This document shows, one piece after another, positions 42,608 to 51,153 of a stretch of DNA of 64,000 nt. Every line of letters begins with the position of its first letter. The stretch's first letter is position 1. The DNA comes from JBBRYW01 sp038253945 (GTDB lineage: Bacteria; Actinomycetota; Thermoleophilia; Gaiellales; Gaiellaceae). The position numbers and the translations under genes were made by a program. The stretch spans positions 1-64,000 of the forward strand of contig JBBSGR010000013.1 in the NCBI GenBank assembly GCA_038253945.1, given 5' to 3'. The notes beneath the pieces are model-generated. The model saw nothing but the letters and a program-made list of their open reading frames with translations. It ran no database searches and was not told where the DNA came from.

Positions 42608-43783
42608 ATGCATGACCCGGATTTCACTCTGTCGGCCGGGCCCGTGACCGCTTCGCCGCGCGTGCTCGCCGCGCTCGGCTCGCCGATCACGTATCACTAC
42701 GACCCGGTTTTCCTGGAAGCCTTCCGGCGGACCGAGCGGAAGCTCGCGGAAATCTTTCTGACCGAGAACGACGTGCTGCTCATGCAGGGCGAGGCCGTGC
42801 TGGGGCTCGAGGCGTCCGCGCGCGGGCTGGTGCAGCCGGGGACGAAGGTGCTGAACCTGGTCCAAGGCGTCTTCGGCAAGGGGATGGGCTACTGGTTGAC
42901 GGACTTCGGGGCCGAACTGCACGAGCTCGAGGTGCCCTACAACGACGCCGTCGACTCCGGTGACGTCGAACGCTACCTCGACGAGCACCCTGGAATCGAG
43001 CTCGTCACCGTCGTCCACTCGGAGACGCCGTCGGGCACCCTGTGCGACGTGTCTGCGATCGGCCCGATCGCGCACGCGCACGGCGCGCTGACCCTGATCG
43101 ACTGCGTCTCGTCGCTCGGGGGCATCCCGCTCGAGACGGACGAGTGGTGCCTCGACGTGTGCGTCGCCGGCGCGCAGAAGTGCCTCGGCGGCCCGCCCGG
43201 GATGTCGCTGATGACAGTCAGCGACGCGGCGTGGGAACGAATCCGCGCGAATCCGAGGGCGCCGCGCGCCTCCTACCTCTCGATGCTCGACTGGAAGGAG
43301 CAGTGGATCGACGGCGAGAAGTTCCCGTTCACCCCGTCGGTCTCCGACCTGCACGGCGTCGAGGCGGCGTGCGACGAGCTGCTCGAGGAGGGCCTCGAGG
43401 CGTCGATCGAGCGGCACGAGCAGTCGGCGGCGGCCTGCCGCGCCGGCGTGCGGGCGATGGGCCTCGAGGTCTGGCCGCGGAGCGACGAGATCGCCGCCGC
43501 CTGCGTGACCGCGATCGCATTGCCGGACCCGCTCACAGACGTCCAGGTGCGTGCGCACTGCCGCGAGCGCTACGGCGTGATGATCTCGAGCGGGCAGGGC
43601 GCCGGCAATCTCGTCCGCATCGGCCACATGGGCCCGTCGGCCCGGTCGCTGCACCCGGTCGTGGGGCTGGCCGCGGTGGGGCGCACGCTCGCGGATCTCG
43701 GTGCGGCAGTAGAAATTGGAGCAGGCCTGGAGGCTGCGCTGGCCGAGCTCTCCCAGGCGGAGCCGAAGCCGGCGGTCGCGTGA
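42608..43783 (+). CDS. Class V aminotransferase, probable pyridoxamine-pyruvate transaminase
   Basis: A 391-residue fold-type I PLP-family enzyme. Matching blocks to M. loti pyridoxamine-pyruvate transaminase: TLSAGPVTASPRVL, GEAVLGLEASA, GVFGKGMGYW, LEVPYNDAVD, SETPSGTL, the Schiff-base region GAQKCLGGPPG with Lys191, PRASYLSMLDW, FPFTPSVSDLHG and RIGHMGPSA. It would convert pyridoxamine plus pyruvate to pyridoxal plus alanine, the entry step of B6 degradation. Serine-glyoxylate or alanine-glyoxylate transaminase are weaker alternatives. Confidence 0.78.
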   Translation: MHDPDFTLSAGPVTASPRVLAALGSPITYHYDPVFLEAFRRTERKLAEIFLTENDVLLMQGEAVLGLEASARGLVQPGTKVLNLVQGVFGKGMGYWLTDFGAELHELEVPYNDAVDSGDVERYLDEHPGIELVTVVHSETPSGTLCDVSAIGPIAHAHGALTLIDCVSSLGGIPLETDEWCLDVCVAGAQKCLGGPPGMSLMTVSDAAWERIRANPRAPRASYLSMLDWKEQWIDGEKFPFTPSVSDLHGVEAACDELLEEGLEASIERHEQSAAACRAGVRAMGLEVWPRSDEIAAACVTAIALPDPLTDVQVRAHCRERYGVMISSGQGAGNLVRIGHMGPSARSLHPVVGLAAVGRTLADLGAAVEIGAGLEAALAELSQAEPKPAVA

Positions 43784-45300
43784 CGACCGTCGCGACCGAG
43801 CAGCTCGCACCGGGCTACGGCGACGTGACGCTCGAGCGGGACGTCGAATGCCGGCTGCCCGATCGGATCGTGCTGCGCGCTGACGTCTATGAATCGGTGG
43901 AGTGGGCGGCAGGGCTGCGCGGGTCGAGCGGAAAGGTCGGCATGTACGGCTTCTCGTATCCGGGCGCGACGCAACTCCTGGCCGCCGTCGCGCAGCCGCC
44001 GAGCCTCGGCGCGATCGCGCCGGGCTTCACCTCTGCGCAGTTCTACGAGGGCTGGACGCATACCGGCGGCGCATTCTCGCTCGCTTCGATGGCCGGGTGG
44101 GCGAGCTTCCTCGCCACGGAAGCCGCACGCCGACGCGGCGACGAGAGCGCTCACGCGGGGCTGCTCGGTGCGCTCGGCGCGGCTCCTGCGCTCTACCGGA
44201 AGCTGCCGCTCCGCGACTACCTGCCGCTGCTCGACGTCGACGGGCCGTACTTTCGGGACTCGATCGAGCACTCGAGCTTCGACGACTACTGGCGGCCGAC
44301 GGCGGTGGACGACGACTTCTCGCGGATCACCGTTCCGGGGCTGCACACCGGCGGCTGGTACGACATCTTCCACGCCGGGACCGTCGCGAACTTCCGCGGC
44401 ATGGGCCCCGCGGCGCAGAAGCTGCTGATGGGCCCTTGGCAGCACTCGCCGTGGCGCGCGATTACGGTCGGCCCGCGGCAGGACGCCGGCGCGAACGAGG
44501 TCGACGACTGGCACCTCCGCTTCTTCGACGAGGTGCTGAAGGGGGAGCGCAGCGGCGTCTTCGACCACCCCGGCCGTGTCTTCGTGCTCGGCGAGGACTG
44601 GCGCGACGTCGACGGTTGGCCGCCGTCGCAGTCGGTGGAGTCGGCGTACTACCTCCACTCGGGCGGGCGAGCCAACTCGGCCTACGGCGACGGCACGCTC
44701 GCTCGACCCGCCGACCGACGAGCGCGCGACGTCTACGTCTACGACCCGCTCATGCCGAGCATGAGCTTCGGCGGCCACTCCTGCTGCAGCGAGACGATCG
44801 CCCCCATGGGCCCGGCCGACCAGGAGCCGTACGAGGCGTCGAAGGGTGTACTCGTCTACACGACGGAGCCGATCGAGCGGGAGCTCGTCCTCCTCGGCGA
44901 CGCAGCGGTCGACCTCTACGCGTCGTCGACCGCGCTCGATACCGACTTCACCGCGAGACTCTGCCTCGTCGATCGCGACGGGACTTCGACCAACCTGAAG
45001 GAAGGCATCGTCCGAGCCCGCTTCCGCGAGTCGCTCGCCGAGCCGTCGTTGCTCGAGCCTGGCCGGGTCTACCGGTTCACGATCCCGCTCGGGCCACTCG
45101 GTGTTCGCCTCGGCTCGGGCCAGCGGATCCGCCTCGACATCTCGAGCTCCGACTTCCCGCAGTGGGACCGCAACCTGAACACGGGGGGGCCGCTTGGCAT
45201 GGAGCCCGCGAGCGCCGCCGCCGTCGCCACCCAAGCCGTGTTCCACGACTCGGCTCGCGCCTCGCGGCTGAGGCTGCCCGTCGAGAGGAGCCGCACGTGA
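43780..45300 (+). CDS. CocE/NonD-family hydrolase with an internal deletion
   Basis: A 506-residue X-Pro dipeptidyl-peptidase/cocaine esterase-type serine hydrolase. The nucleophile motif GFSYPG (Ser59) and the C-terminal jelly-roll domain (FTARLCLVDRDG, LDISSSDFPQWDRNLNTGG) are present. After RIVLRADVY the sequence jumps to ESVEWAAG; the roughly 80-90 residues that normally build the first core strands and the oxyanion region are absent, in frame. It may be inactive or a deletion of recent origin. GTG start in GTGA overlap. Confidence 0.72.
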   Translation: MTTVATEQLAPGYGDVTLERDVECRLPDRIVLRADVYESVEWAAGLRGSSGKVGMYGFSYPGATQLLAAVAQPPSLGAIAPGFTSAQFYEGWTHTGGAFSLASMAGWASFLATEAARRRGDESAHAGLLGALGAAPALYRKLPLRDYLPLLDVDGPYFRDSIEHSSFDDYWRPTAVDDDFSRITVPGLHTGGWYDIFHAGTVANFRGMGPAAQKLLMGPWQHSPWRAITVGPRQDAGANEVDDWHLRFFDEVLKGERSGVFDHPGRVFVLGEDWRDVDGWPPSQSVESAYYLHSGGRANSAYGDGTLARPADRRARDVYVYDPLMPSMSFGGHSCCSETIAPMGPADQEPYEASKGVLVYTTEPIERELVLLGDAAVDLYASSTALDTDFTARLCLVDRDGTSTNLKEGIVRARFRESLAEPSLLEPGRVYRFTIPLGPLGVRLGSGQRIRLDISSSDFPQWDRNLNTGGPLGMEPASAAAVATQAVFHDSARASRLRLPVERSRT

Positions 45301-46037
45301 TCTTCGACTCCCACATGCACGTGGGCTCGTTCGAGTCGATGTTCGGCGTGTCGATCGACCGCGACGGAATCGACCAGCTGATGCGAGAGAACGAGATCGA
45401 GAACGGCGTCGTCTTCCACCCCGACAACGTGTACGTCGCACAGGTCGTCGAGTCCATCCCCGGCCTCTACGGCCTCGTCTGGTCGAACCCGCGCACCCCC
45501 GGTTACGTTGCCGAGGCGGAGCAATTCCTCGCTCACCCGAAGTTCCTCGGCATGAAGATGCACCCCCTGATCGACGGCTTCCACCCGAACGACCCGTCCG
45601 TGCACCCGCTGATCGAGCTGCTCGTCGAGCGCGACATGCCGGTCCTGATCCACTGCGGGCACCCGATCTTCACGCTGCCGTGGAGCATCGAGGAGCTGGC
45701 GGTCAGCTTCCCGGCCGCGAAGATCGTCCTCGGCCACATGGGCCACGGCAACGTCGTCTACATCAACGGCTCGATCGAGGTCGCGCTGCGAAACGCGAAC
45801 GTCTACCTCGAGACGTCTGGCATGCCGATGCACACGAAGATCCGCGAGGCGTACGAGCGCGTCGGCGAGACGCGTGTCCTGTTCGGTACGGACGTGCCCT
45901 TCCACCACCCGGTCGTCGAGATCAAGAAGGTCGAGTTGAGCGGGCTACCGCCGGCGGCAGTCGAACGCGTGCTCAGCCGGAACGGCCGCCTGCTCTTCTT
46001 CGGCGACGAGCAGGCGACGGCGCCGGTGACGGCATGA
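45297..46037 (+). CDS. Amidohydrolase-2 family metal-dependent hydrolase
   Basis: A 246-residue TIM-barrel hydrolase or decarboxylase. Metal motif DSHMH (His6, His8), then FLGMKMHPLIDGFHP, VLIHCGHP, LGHMGHG and the terminal Asp in FGTDVPFHHP. GTG start in GTGA overlap. In this operon it may hydrolyse or decarboxylate an acyclic product of pyridine-ring opening. Substrate unknown. Confidence 0.75.
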   Translation: MIFDSHMHVGSFESMFGVSIDRDGIDQLMRENEIENGVVFHPDNVYVAQVVESIPGLYGLVWSNPRTPGYVAEAEQFLAHPKFLGMKMHPLIDGFHPNDPSVHPLIELLVERDMPVLIHCGHPIFTLPWSIEELAVSFPAAKIVLGHMGHGNVVYINGSIEVALRNANVYLETSGMPMHTKIREAYERVGETRVLFGTDVPFHHPVVEIKKVELSGLPPAAVERVLSRNGRLLFFGDEQATAPVTA

Positions 46038-46879
46038 CGCTACCGCCCTTCGACCTGCACCGCGCGCGGTCGGTGGACGAGGCGCGCGAGCTGCTCGACC
46101 GGTACGGCGAAGACGCGGCGGTGATCTGCGGCGGCACCGAGCTCCTGCTGCTGCTGAAGCTCGGCTTCGCCGCGTACGGACACCTCGTCGACATCAAGGG
46201 CGTCGACGAGCTCGGCGGCATCCGCGCCGAGAACGGGGCGATCGTGATCGGCTCGACCGTGACGCATCGGGAGATCGAGCGCTCGCCGCTCGTACTCGAG
46301 CGGCTGCCGGCGCTCGCCGCGATGGAGCGGCGGGTCGCCAACATCCGCGTGCGGAACGTCGGCACCCTCGGCGGCAACCTTTGCTTCTCAGACCCTCATT
46401 CTGATCCGGCGACGTTCCTGCTCGCGCTCGACGGCGAGGCGGAGTACGACCGCCGCCGCGTGCCGCTTTCGGAATTCGTCGTCGGGCCCTACGAGACAGC
46501 GCTTCGGCACGGACAGCTGCTCGCCGCCGTGCGGATTCCTGTGCCGACGCCCGGGACCGAGATCGCGCATCGGAAGCTCGCGTTCCACGAGCGGCCCGCG
46601 GCGACCGTGACTTGCGCGGTTCGCGTCGAGGGCGGCGCAATCGCCGAGGTCCGGATCGCGGTCGGCTCGGTCGGCGCGCGGGCGGTACGGGCGACGGCCG
46701 CGGAAAACGCGGTCGCCGGGAAAACGAGTCGCGACGCGGCAGCCGTTGCGGAGGCGGCGGCGCTCGCGGCCGAGGCATCCGGAGCGGTCGACGACGCGAA
46801 CGGATCGGCGCGGTACAAGGAACAGCTCGTGCGGGTGCTCGTCGAGCGCTGCTTCGCGGACGCCACCAGGCCAGGCTGA
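46034..46879 (+). CDS. Molybdenum hydroxylase medium (FAD-binding) subunit
   Basis: A 281-residue CoxM/NicA-type flavoprotein. FAD motifs are VICGGTELLLLLKLG and RVRNVGTLGGNLCFSDPHSD. It completes the molybdenum hydroxylase whose other two subunits are encoded on the opposite strand 13 kb away. ATGA overlap with the amidohydrolase gene. The splitting of the three subunits over two divergent operons shows both belong to one regulon. Confidence 0.87.
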   Translation: MTLPPFDLHRARSVDEARELLDRYGEDAAVICGGTELLLLLKLGFAAYGHLVDIKGVDELGGIRAENGAIVIGSTVTHREIERSPLVLERLPALAAMERRVANIRVRNVGTLGGNLCFSDPHSDPATFLLALDGEAEYDRRRVPLSEFVVGPYETALRHGQLLAAVRIPVPTPGTEIAHRKLAFHERPAATVTCAVRVEGGAIAEVRIAVGSVGARAVRATAAENAVAGKTSRDAAAVAEAAALAAEASGAVDDANGSARYKEQLVRVLVERCFADATRPG

Positions 46880-46897
46880 GCCGAGAACGAAGCGACG

Positions 46898-47914
46898 ATG
46901 ACGATACGCTTCGGGTACAAGGCGTCCGCCGAGCAGTTCGGGCCGGTCGAGCTGTTGGAGCTCGCGGTGCTTGCCGAGCAGGCCGGTTTCGATTCAGTAG
47001 CGGTCTCGGATCACTTCCAGCCGTGGCGCCACTCGAGTGGCCACGCCCCCAACTCCCTCGTCTGGCTGGGAGCCGCGAGTCAGGCGACGGCGCGCGTCCA
47101 GCTCGCGACGAGCGTGCTCACGCCCACGATGCGCTACCACCCGTCGATCGTCGCGCAGAGCTTCGGCACGCTCGGCTGTCTCAGCCCAGGGCGAATCATC
47201 CTCGGTGTCGGAACCGGGGAGGCAATGAACGAGACGCCGGCGACGGCGGCTGAGTGGCCGGCGGCCAAGGAACGCCGGCTACGGCTGGCCGAGGCCATCG
47301 AGCTGATGCGGCGCCTCTGGACCGAGGAGCGCGTCAGCTTCGAGGGCGAGTACTACCGGACCGACCGCGCCACGATCTACGACCGGCCGAGGGAGCCGGT
47401 ACCGATTTACGTCGCCGCGTCCGGCCCACTCGCCGCGAGGCTCGCTGGCCGGGTCGGCGAAGGCTTCATCTGTACCAGCGGCAAGGGTCCGGAGCTCTAC
47501 TCGCAGCTGCTGCAGAGCGTAGAGGAGGGCGCCCGGAGCGCCGGTCGGGACGCCGCCTCCATCACGCGGATGATCGAGATCAAGGTTTCATACGATCGGG
47601 ATGTCGAGCTCGCCCGGGCCGCGTGCGACTGGTGGGCGGCGCTCGCGCTCACTGCCGACGAGAAGAGCGGGATCGACGACCCGGTGGAGATGGAGCGCCT
47701 CGCCGATGCCAACCTCCACCGCGCCCACGAGCGCTTCATCGTCACCGACGACCCCGAAGAATGCGTCGACCAGATCTGGTCGTATGCCGACCTCGGCTTC
47801 GACCGCCTCGTCTTCCACGCGCCGGGCCCTGATCAGGGCCGCTTCCTGGAGCAGTTCTCCGCAGACGTGATGCCGCGCCTGCGTGCGCGCGCCGAGGCCG
47901 CGGCGGCTGGGTAG
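46898..47914 (+). CDS. F420-dependent oxidoreductase, FGD-like
   Basis: A 338-residue luciferase-like enzyme very close in outline to mycobacterial F420-dependent glucose-6-phosphate dehydrogenase: FGYKASAEQF, SDHFQPWRH with Asp38, His39 and Trp43, and GTGEAMNE with Glu108, matching the catalytic set of FGD. FICTSGKG and LVFHAPGPDQ are also conserved. Either a true FGD supplying F420H2 or an F420-dependent dehydrogenase recruited to this pathway. It is the last gene of the rightward operon (18-bp gap). Confidence 0.78.
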   Translation: MTIRFGYKASAEQFGPVELLELAVLAEQAGFDSVAVSDHFQPWRHSSGHAPNSLVWLGAASQATARVQLATSVLTPTMRYHPSIVAQSFGTLGCLSPGRIILGVGTGEAMNETPATAAEWPAAKERRLRLAEAIELMRRLWTEERVSFEGEYYRTDRATIYDRPREPVPIYVAASGPLAARLAGRVGEGFICTSGKGPELYSQLLQSVEEGARSAGRDAASITRMIEIKVSYDRDVELARAACDWWAALALTADEKSGIDDPVEMERLADANLHRAHERFIVTDDPEECVDQIWSYADLGFDRLVFHAPGPDQGRFLEQFSADVMPRLRARAEAAAAG

Positions 47915-47944
47915 CGAAGTTCGGGGCGGCGTAATTCTCTAGCG

Positions 47945-48634
47945 ATGATCCGCGGACAACCGGCTACGGTAGGATCAGTGCGCGCCCGCGACATCTGGCT
48001 CAGCATGCTGCGCCTCGGATTCGCGACGGCGGGCGTGGCTGCGATGACGTATCAGTTCGCGGTTCTCGACGAGCGCGGCAGTCTCAGGCTCGGGAACTTC
48101 TTCGGCTTCTTCACGATCCAGAGCAACATCTTTGCCGTCTTGCTGCTGATGGCGGCCGCGATGCTCCGGAAGCCCGAACGGACAGTGCTCTTCGATCTCG
48201 TGCGTGGCGGCGTGACGCTCTACGTCACGATCACCGGGGTCGTTTTCGCCTTGCTGCTCGATGGTCACCAGGAAGCCGTGCAGACCGCGACTCCTTGGGT
48301 GGACGTCGTCGTGCATCGGCTGATGCCGATCGTCGTCCTCGCCGACTGGCTGATCGACGGGCCTCGATACCGGCTCCCTCTGCGCTCAGCGGTGTGGTGG
48401 CTCCTGTATCCGGCGGCGTGGTTCACGTACACGCTTCTTCGGGGCGCGAGCGTTCACTGGTATCCGTACCCGTTCGTCGACGTGAGTACGTTGGGATACG
48501 GCGGCGTCTTCGAGCGAGCCGGGGTGCTCCTCGTCTGCTTCGCGCTCGCCGCCTTGGCGTTCGTCTGGGTCGGGAACCGACTCCTCCAGCGCCGCGGCAA
48601 CCTCGCTACCGGAACACTCCCATGCGTGTCTTGA
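47945..48634 (+). CDS. Pr6Pr-family integral membrane protein
   Basis: A 229-residue protein with about six hydrophobic segments. GNFFGFFTIQSNIFAVLLL, HRLMPIVVLADWLIDGPR and YPYPFVDV are typical of the Pr6Pr family (FAR-17a/AIG1-like fold), where eukaryotic relatives hydrolyse fatty-acid esters. Bacterial function unknown. Its end overlaps the convergent methyltransferase frame. Confidence 0.72.
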   Translation: MIRGQPATVGSVRARDIWLSMLRLGFATAGVAAMTYQFAVLDERGSLRLGNFFGFFTIQSNIFAVLLLMAAAMLRKPERTVLFDLVRGGVTLYVTITGVVFALLLDGHQEAVQTATPWVDVVVHRLMPIVVLADWLIDGPRYRLPLRSAVWWLLYPAAWFTYTLLRGASVHWYPYPFVDVSTLGYGGVFERAGVLLVCFALAALAFVWVGNRLLQRRGNLATGTLPCVS

Positions 48635-49405
48635 GCGCGGCGAAGCAGTAGACCGCCGGGGCGTCCTCGAAGGCGAAGCTGTCTTTTCCCAGACGGAGAC
48701 GTGCTTGGTGCTGTCGCTCGTGAAAGGTTCGCGCTTCCAGCCACTCCAGCGCTCGCGCAGCGTCATCCCGGCGAGCCGCGCCATCAGGTCGAGCTCCGAC
48801 GGCCACACGTATCGAAACGGGACCGAGAGGACCTCGAGCTTGCCGTCGACGACCGAGTAGTGATGGGAGATGAGACCCTGCCCGGCAACGTCGTACTCGT
48901 CGAAGCCGAGCCTCGTCGCGCTCACATTGAACGCCCGGACGGTCTCGCCGGGTGGGAGCCGCTGGAGCCCCGGAACGCCCACCTCGATTACGAAGCACCC
49001 GCGTGGCTCGAGATGCGCGGCGACGTTCTGGAAGCACGCGATCTGCTCGTCCTGCGTCGTCAGGTTCATGATCGTGTTGAAGACGAGGTACGCGATCGAG
49101 AACGCGTCTTGGACCGTCGCCGTCGCGAAGTCGCCGATCGTCACATCGATCCGCTCCGCACACGGCTTCGCGCGAAGCCTCGTGACCATCGCCGCGGACA
49201 GGTCGATCCCGTGCACCGGGACGCCGCGCTGCGCGAGCGGTAGTGCGATCCGGCCCGTGCCGATGCCGAGCTCGAGCGCGGCACCGTGCCCGGCCAGGTC
49301 GGCAAGGAAGTCGACAACGGGATCGACGACCGCGGGGTCGAACATGTCGGCTGCGGACTCGTCGTACCGCTGTGCTACACGCTCGCCGAAGTAGTCCTCG
49401 GGCAT
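48386..49405 (-). CDS. Class I SAM-dependent methyltransferase, suspicious C-terminal extension
   Basis: The first ~245 residues form a normal methyltransferase: YFGERVAQRYDE, the SAM motif LELGIGTGRIALPLAQRG, GDFATA and SDSTKHVSVWEK at the usual end of the family. Instead of stopping there the frame continues another ~95 Arg/Glu-rich residues antisense to the Pr6Pr gene. A one-base shift would give a 25-residue tail ending at 48606, so the true C-terminus is uncertain, perhaps a lost stop codon or frameshift. Substrate unknown. Confidence 0.65.
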   Translation of the reverse strand: MPEDYFGERVAQRYDESAADMFDPAVVDPVVDFLADLAGHGAALELGIGTGRIALPLAQRGVPVHGIDLSAAMVTRLRAKPCAERIDVTIGDFATATVQDAFSIAYLVFNTIMNLTTQDEQIACFQNVAAHLEPRGCFVIEVGVPGLQRLPPGETVRAFNVSATRLGFDEYDVAGQGLISHHYSVVDGKLEVLSVPFRYVWPSELDLMARLAGMTLRERWSGWKREPFTSDSTKHVSVWEKTASPSRTPRRSTASPRSRHAWECSGSEVAAALEESVPDPDERQGGEREADEEHPGSLEDAAVSQRTHVDERVRIPVNARAPKKRVREPRRRIQEPPHR

Positions 49406-49488
49406 GGGCGCATTCTGTCAAGAGGCTCACGCATCTGAGCTCGACGTTCTGTTACCGATCGGCCCCTTGCCGTTCATAGGTTGCGCGG

Positions 49489-50367
49489 ATGGCGATCCAT
49501 GAGCGGCGGGCCTCAGGCCCCGACTACCTCGCTCTCGCGACGGAGCTCCTGCAGCGCGCTCGCCTGGCGGATGCGGAGGCGGGGGTTTGGGAAGCCGCCG
49601 ATCTGCAGTGGTGGTGGCGCACGCCTCGGCGTTCGGACGCGATCGACCAGCTGTTTTGGATCGATGACGATGGGCCCGTTGCGGGGGTCGTACTGACGGA
49701 CTGGGGTCGAGCGTGGGGGTGCGATCCCATCGTCGTCCCCGATGTCTCGACTGTCCCGCTTCCCACGGTCTGGGCGCGCGCCGTCGCAGCCATCGACGCC
49801 TTGGGGCTCGAGGCGGTCGAAGTGCTCGCCCGTGAGGACGACTTCGAGCTGCTGGGCTTGCTGGCCGGTGCCGGCTTCGTGGTCGAACACGACCGATCCG
49901 GGATCACGTGGATGGATGCCCAGGACCGGCCTGACGTGACCGCCCTGCCGGAGGGATTCGCGCTCGTGGACCGCGCACGGGAAACGACCGCGCCGCACCC
50001 CATGCGGCGACGAAGCGGCGAAGGGGTCGAGGCCCGCCTCCGGCAGTGCTCGCTCTACGACCCGACACTCGATCTCGCCGTCGAGGCGGCTGACGGTCGG
50101 GCCGCCGGCTACGCGCTTTTCTGGTTCAACCCCGTGACGGAGGTCGGGATGGTGGAGCCGATGCGAGTCGAGGATGCCTACCAGCGGCGCGGTCTGGCCC
50201 GCGCGATGCTCACCGCCGGTCTCGATCGGCTGGCGAAGCGTGGAGCGCGCCGCCTGAAGGTCGGCTACGCCACCGACGCGGCGCGCGCGCTGTACGTCGG
50301 CGCGGGCTTCCAAGTGACCTCCACGACCAGGTCATACAGTTGGAGGAGACCGGTCGCGACGGACTGA
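49489..50367 (+). CDS. GNAT-family acetyltransferase
   Basis: A 292-residue protein with two GNAT-like halves. The C-terminal half carries the acetyl-CoA site: EPMRVEDAYQRRGLARAMLT (the R-x-x-G-x-A loop) and YVGAGF near the end. The N-terminal half is a degenerate copy (VAGVVLTDWGRAWG). Acetylates an unknown amine. Isolated gene. Confidence 0.75.
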   Translation: MAIHERRASGPDYLALATELLQRARLADAEAGVWEAADLQWWWRTPRRSDAIDQLFWIDDDGPVAGVVLTDWGRAWGCDPIVVPDVSTVPLPTVWARAVAAIDALGLEAVEVLAREDDFELLGLLAGAGFVVEHDRSGITWMDAQDRPDVTALPEGFALVDRARETTAPHPMRRRSGEGVEARLRQCSLYDPTLDLAVEAADGRAAGYALFWFNPVTEVGMVEPMRVEDAYQRRGLARAMLTAGLDRLAKRGARRLKVGYATDAARALYVGAGFQVTSTTRSYSWRRPVATD

Positions 50368-50402
50368 CCACCTCTTCGGGACTCAAGCTGAGACCCGCTG
50401 CG

Positions 50403-50610
50403 TTAGGCGAGACGGCTGTGGTCGGCGAGCACTTCGTCGATCACGTGGCGGGCGCTCAGCCGCCATCCGAATCTGAGGCTGGCGCGGTCTGGCTCGGCTT
50501 CGCTTGCCTTCAGTGCCTTGACGAGCGTGATCAGCGCCTTCCAGAGCGCCCAGCCACGGCCGCGCGCCCAGGTCTCGTCGTCCAGCGGAAGCCGCGACGT
50601 ATGGTCGATT
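50403..50610 (-). pseudogene. C-terminal remnant of an aminoglycoside phosphotransferase-family gene
   Basis: On the minus strand the frame RLPLDDETWARGRGWALWKA then LITLVKALKAS and ARHVIDEVLADHSRLA ends at TAA (50405-50403). This is the conserved tail of APH-family kinases. The kinase core (nucleotide-binding and HxDxxxxN regions) is missing, so this is a truncated fossil. Confidence 0.6.
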
Positions 50611-50611
50611 A

Positions 50612-51108
50612 CAGGCCCGGCGGCTCGTCGACATCGGGTTTCCCTCGGACCCCCTTGTGTGGTTCATCGCCCTCGGCGTCCTTACCCTGCTCGTGGGCGC
50701 AATCGCCTTCCGCGTCGTGGAGCGCCGTGTCGACGACGTGCGAACGACACTGCGAAGTTACCTCATGGCCTGTGCAGCCGGAGCGGTCGGGCTCATTTGC
50801 CTGGCAGGCGCCCCCAGAAAGTGAGTGGTAGTGCAGCCGTGCTGCTCGTGGCAGGGATTGCGCTGCCGCTGACTCGCACTCTCAGCATGATCTGGGTGAA
50901 CCGGCAGACGAGCGGCGACGTCAGAGCGACCGTGCACTCGTTCCTCGCCCAAGCCGAGTACCTCGGGGTGATCGTGTGCGGGCTCACCGTCGCCGTGGTC
51001 GCCCGGTTCGCGGGCCTCCCCCTGGCGCTCGTGACCTGCGGTGCGCTGTTCGCGATCACGATCGTTCTAAATCTAATCCGGCGCCTCGGCACTTCACGAA
51101 CCGCATGA
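50612..51108 (+). pseudogene. C-terminal remnant of an MFS transporter
   Basis: PSDPLVWFIALGVLTLLVGA continuing into AIAFRVVERRV reads to a TGA at 50822-50824; after a one-base shift, SAAVLLVAGIALPLTRTLSM and IWVNRQTSGDVRATVHSFLA run on to 51108. This is the last third of a major-facilitator exporter with a frameshift and no N-terminal half. It abuts the phosphotransferase remnant. Confidence 0.6.
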
Positions 51109-51153
51109 CCGCAGCTACGCCGAGCTGCACCGAGTCCCCTGGCGGCTACGAGC

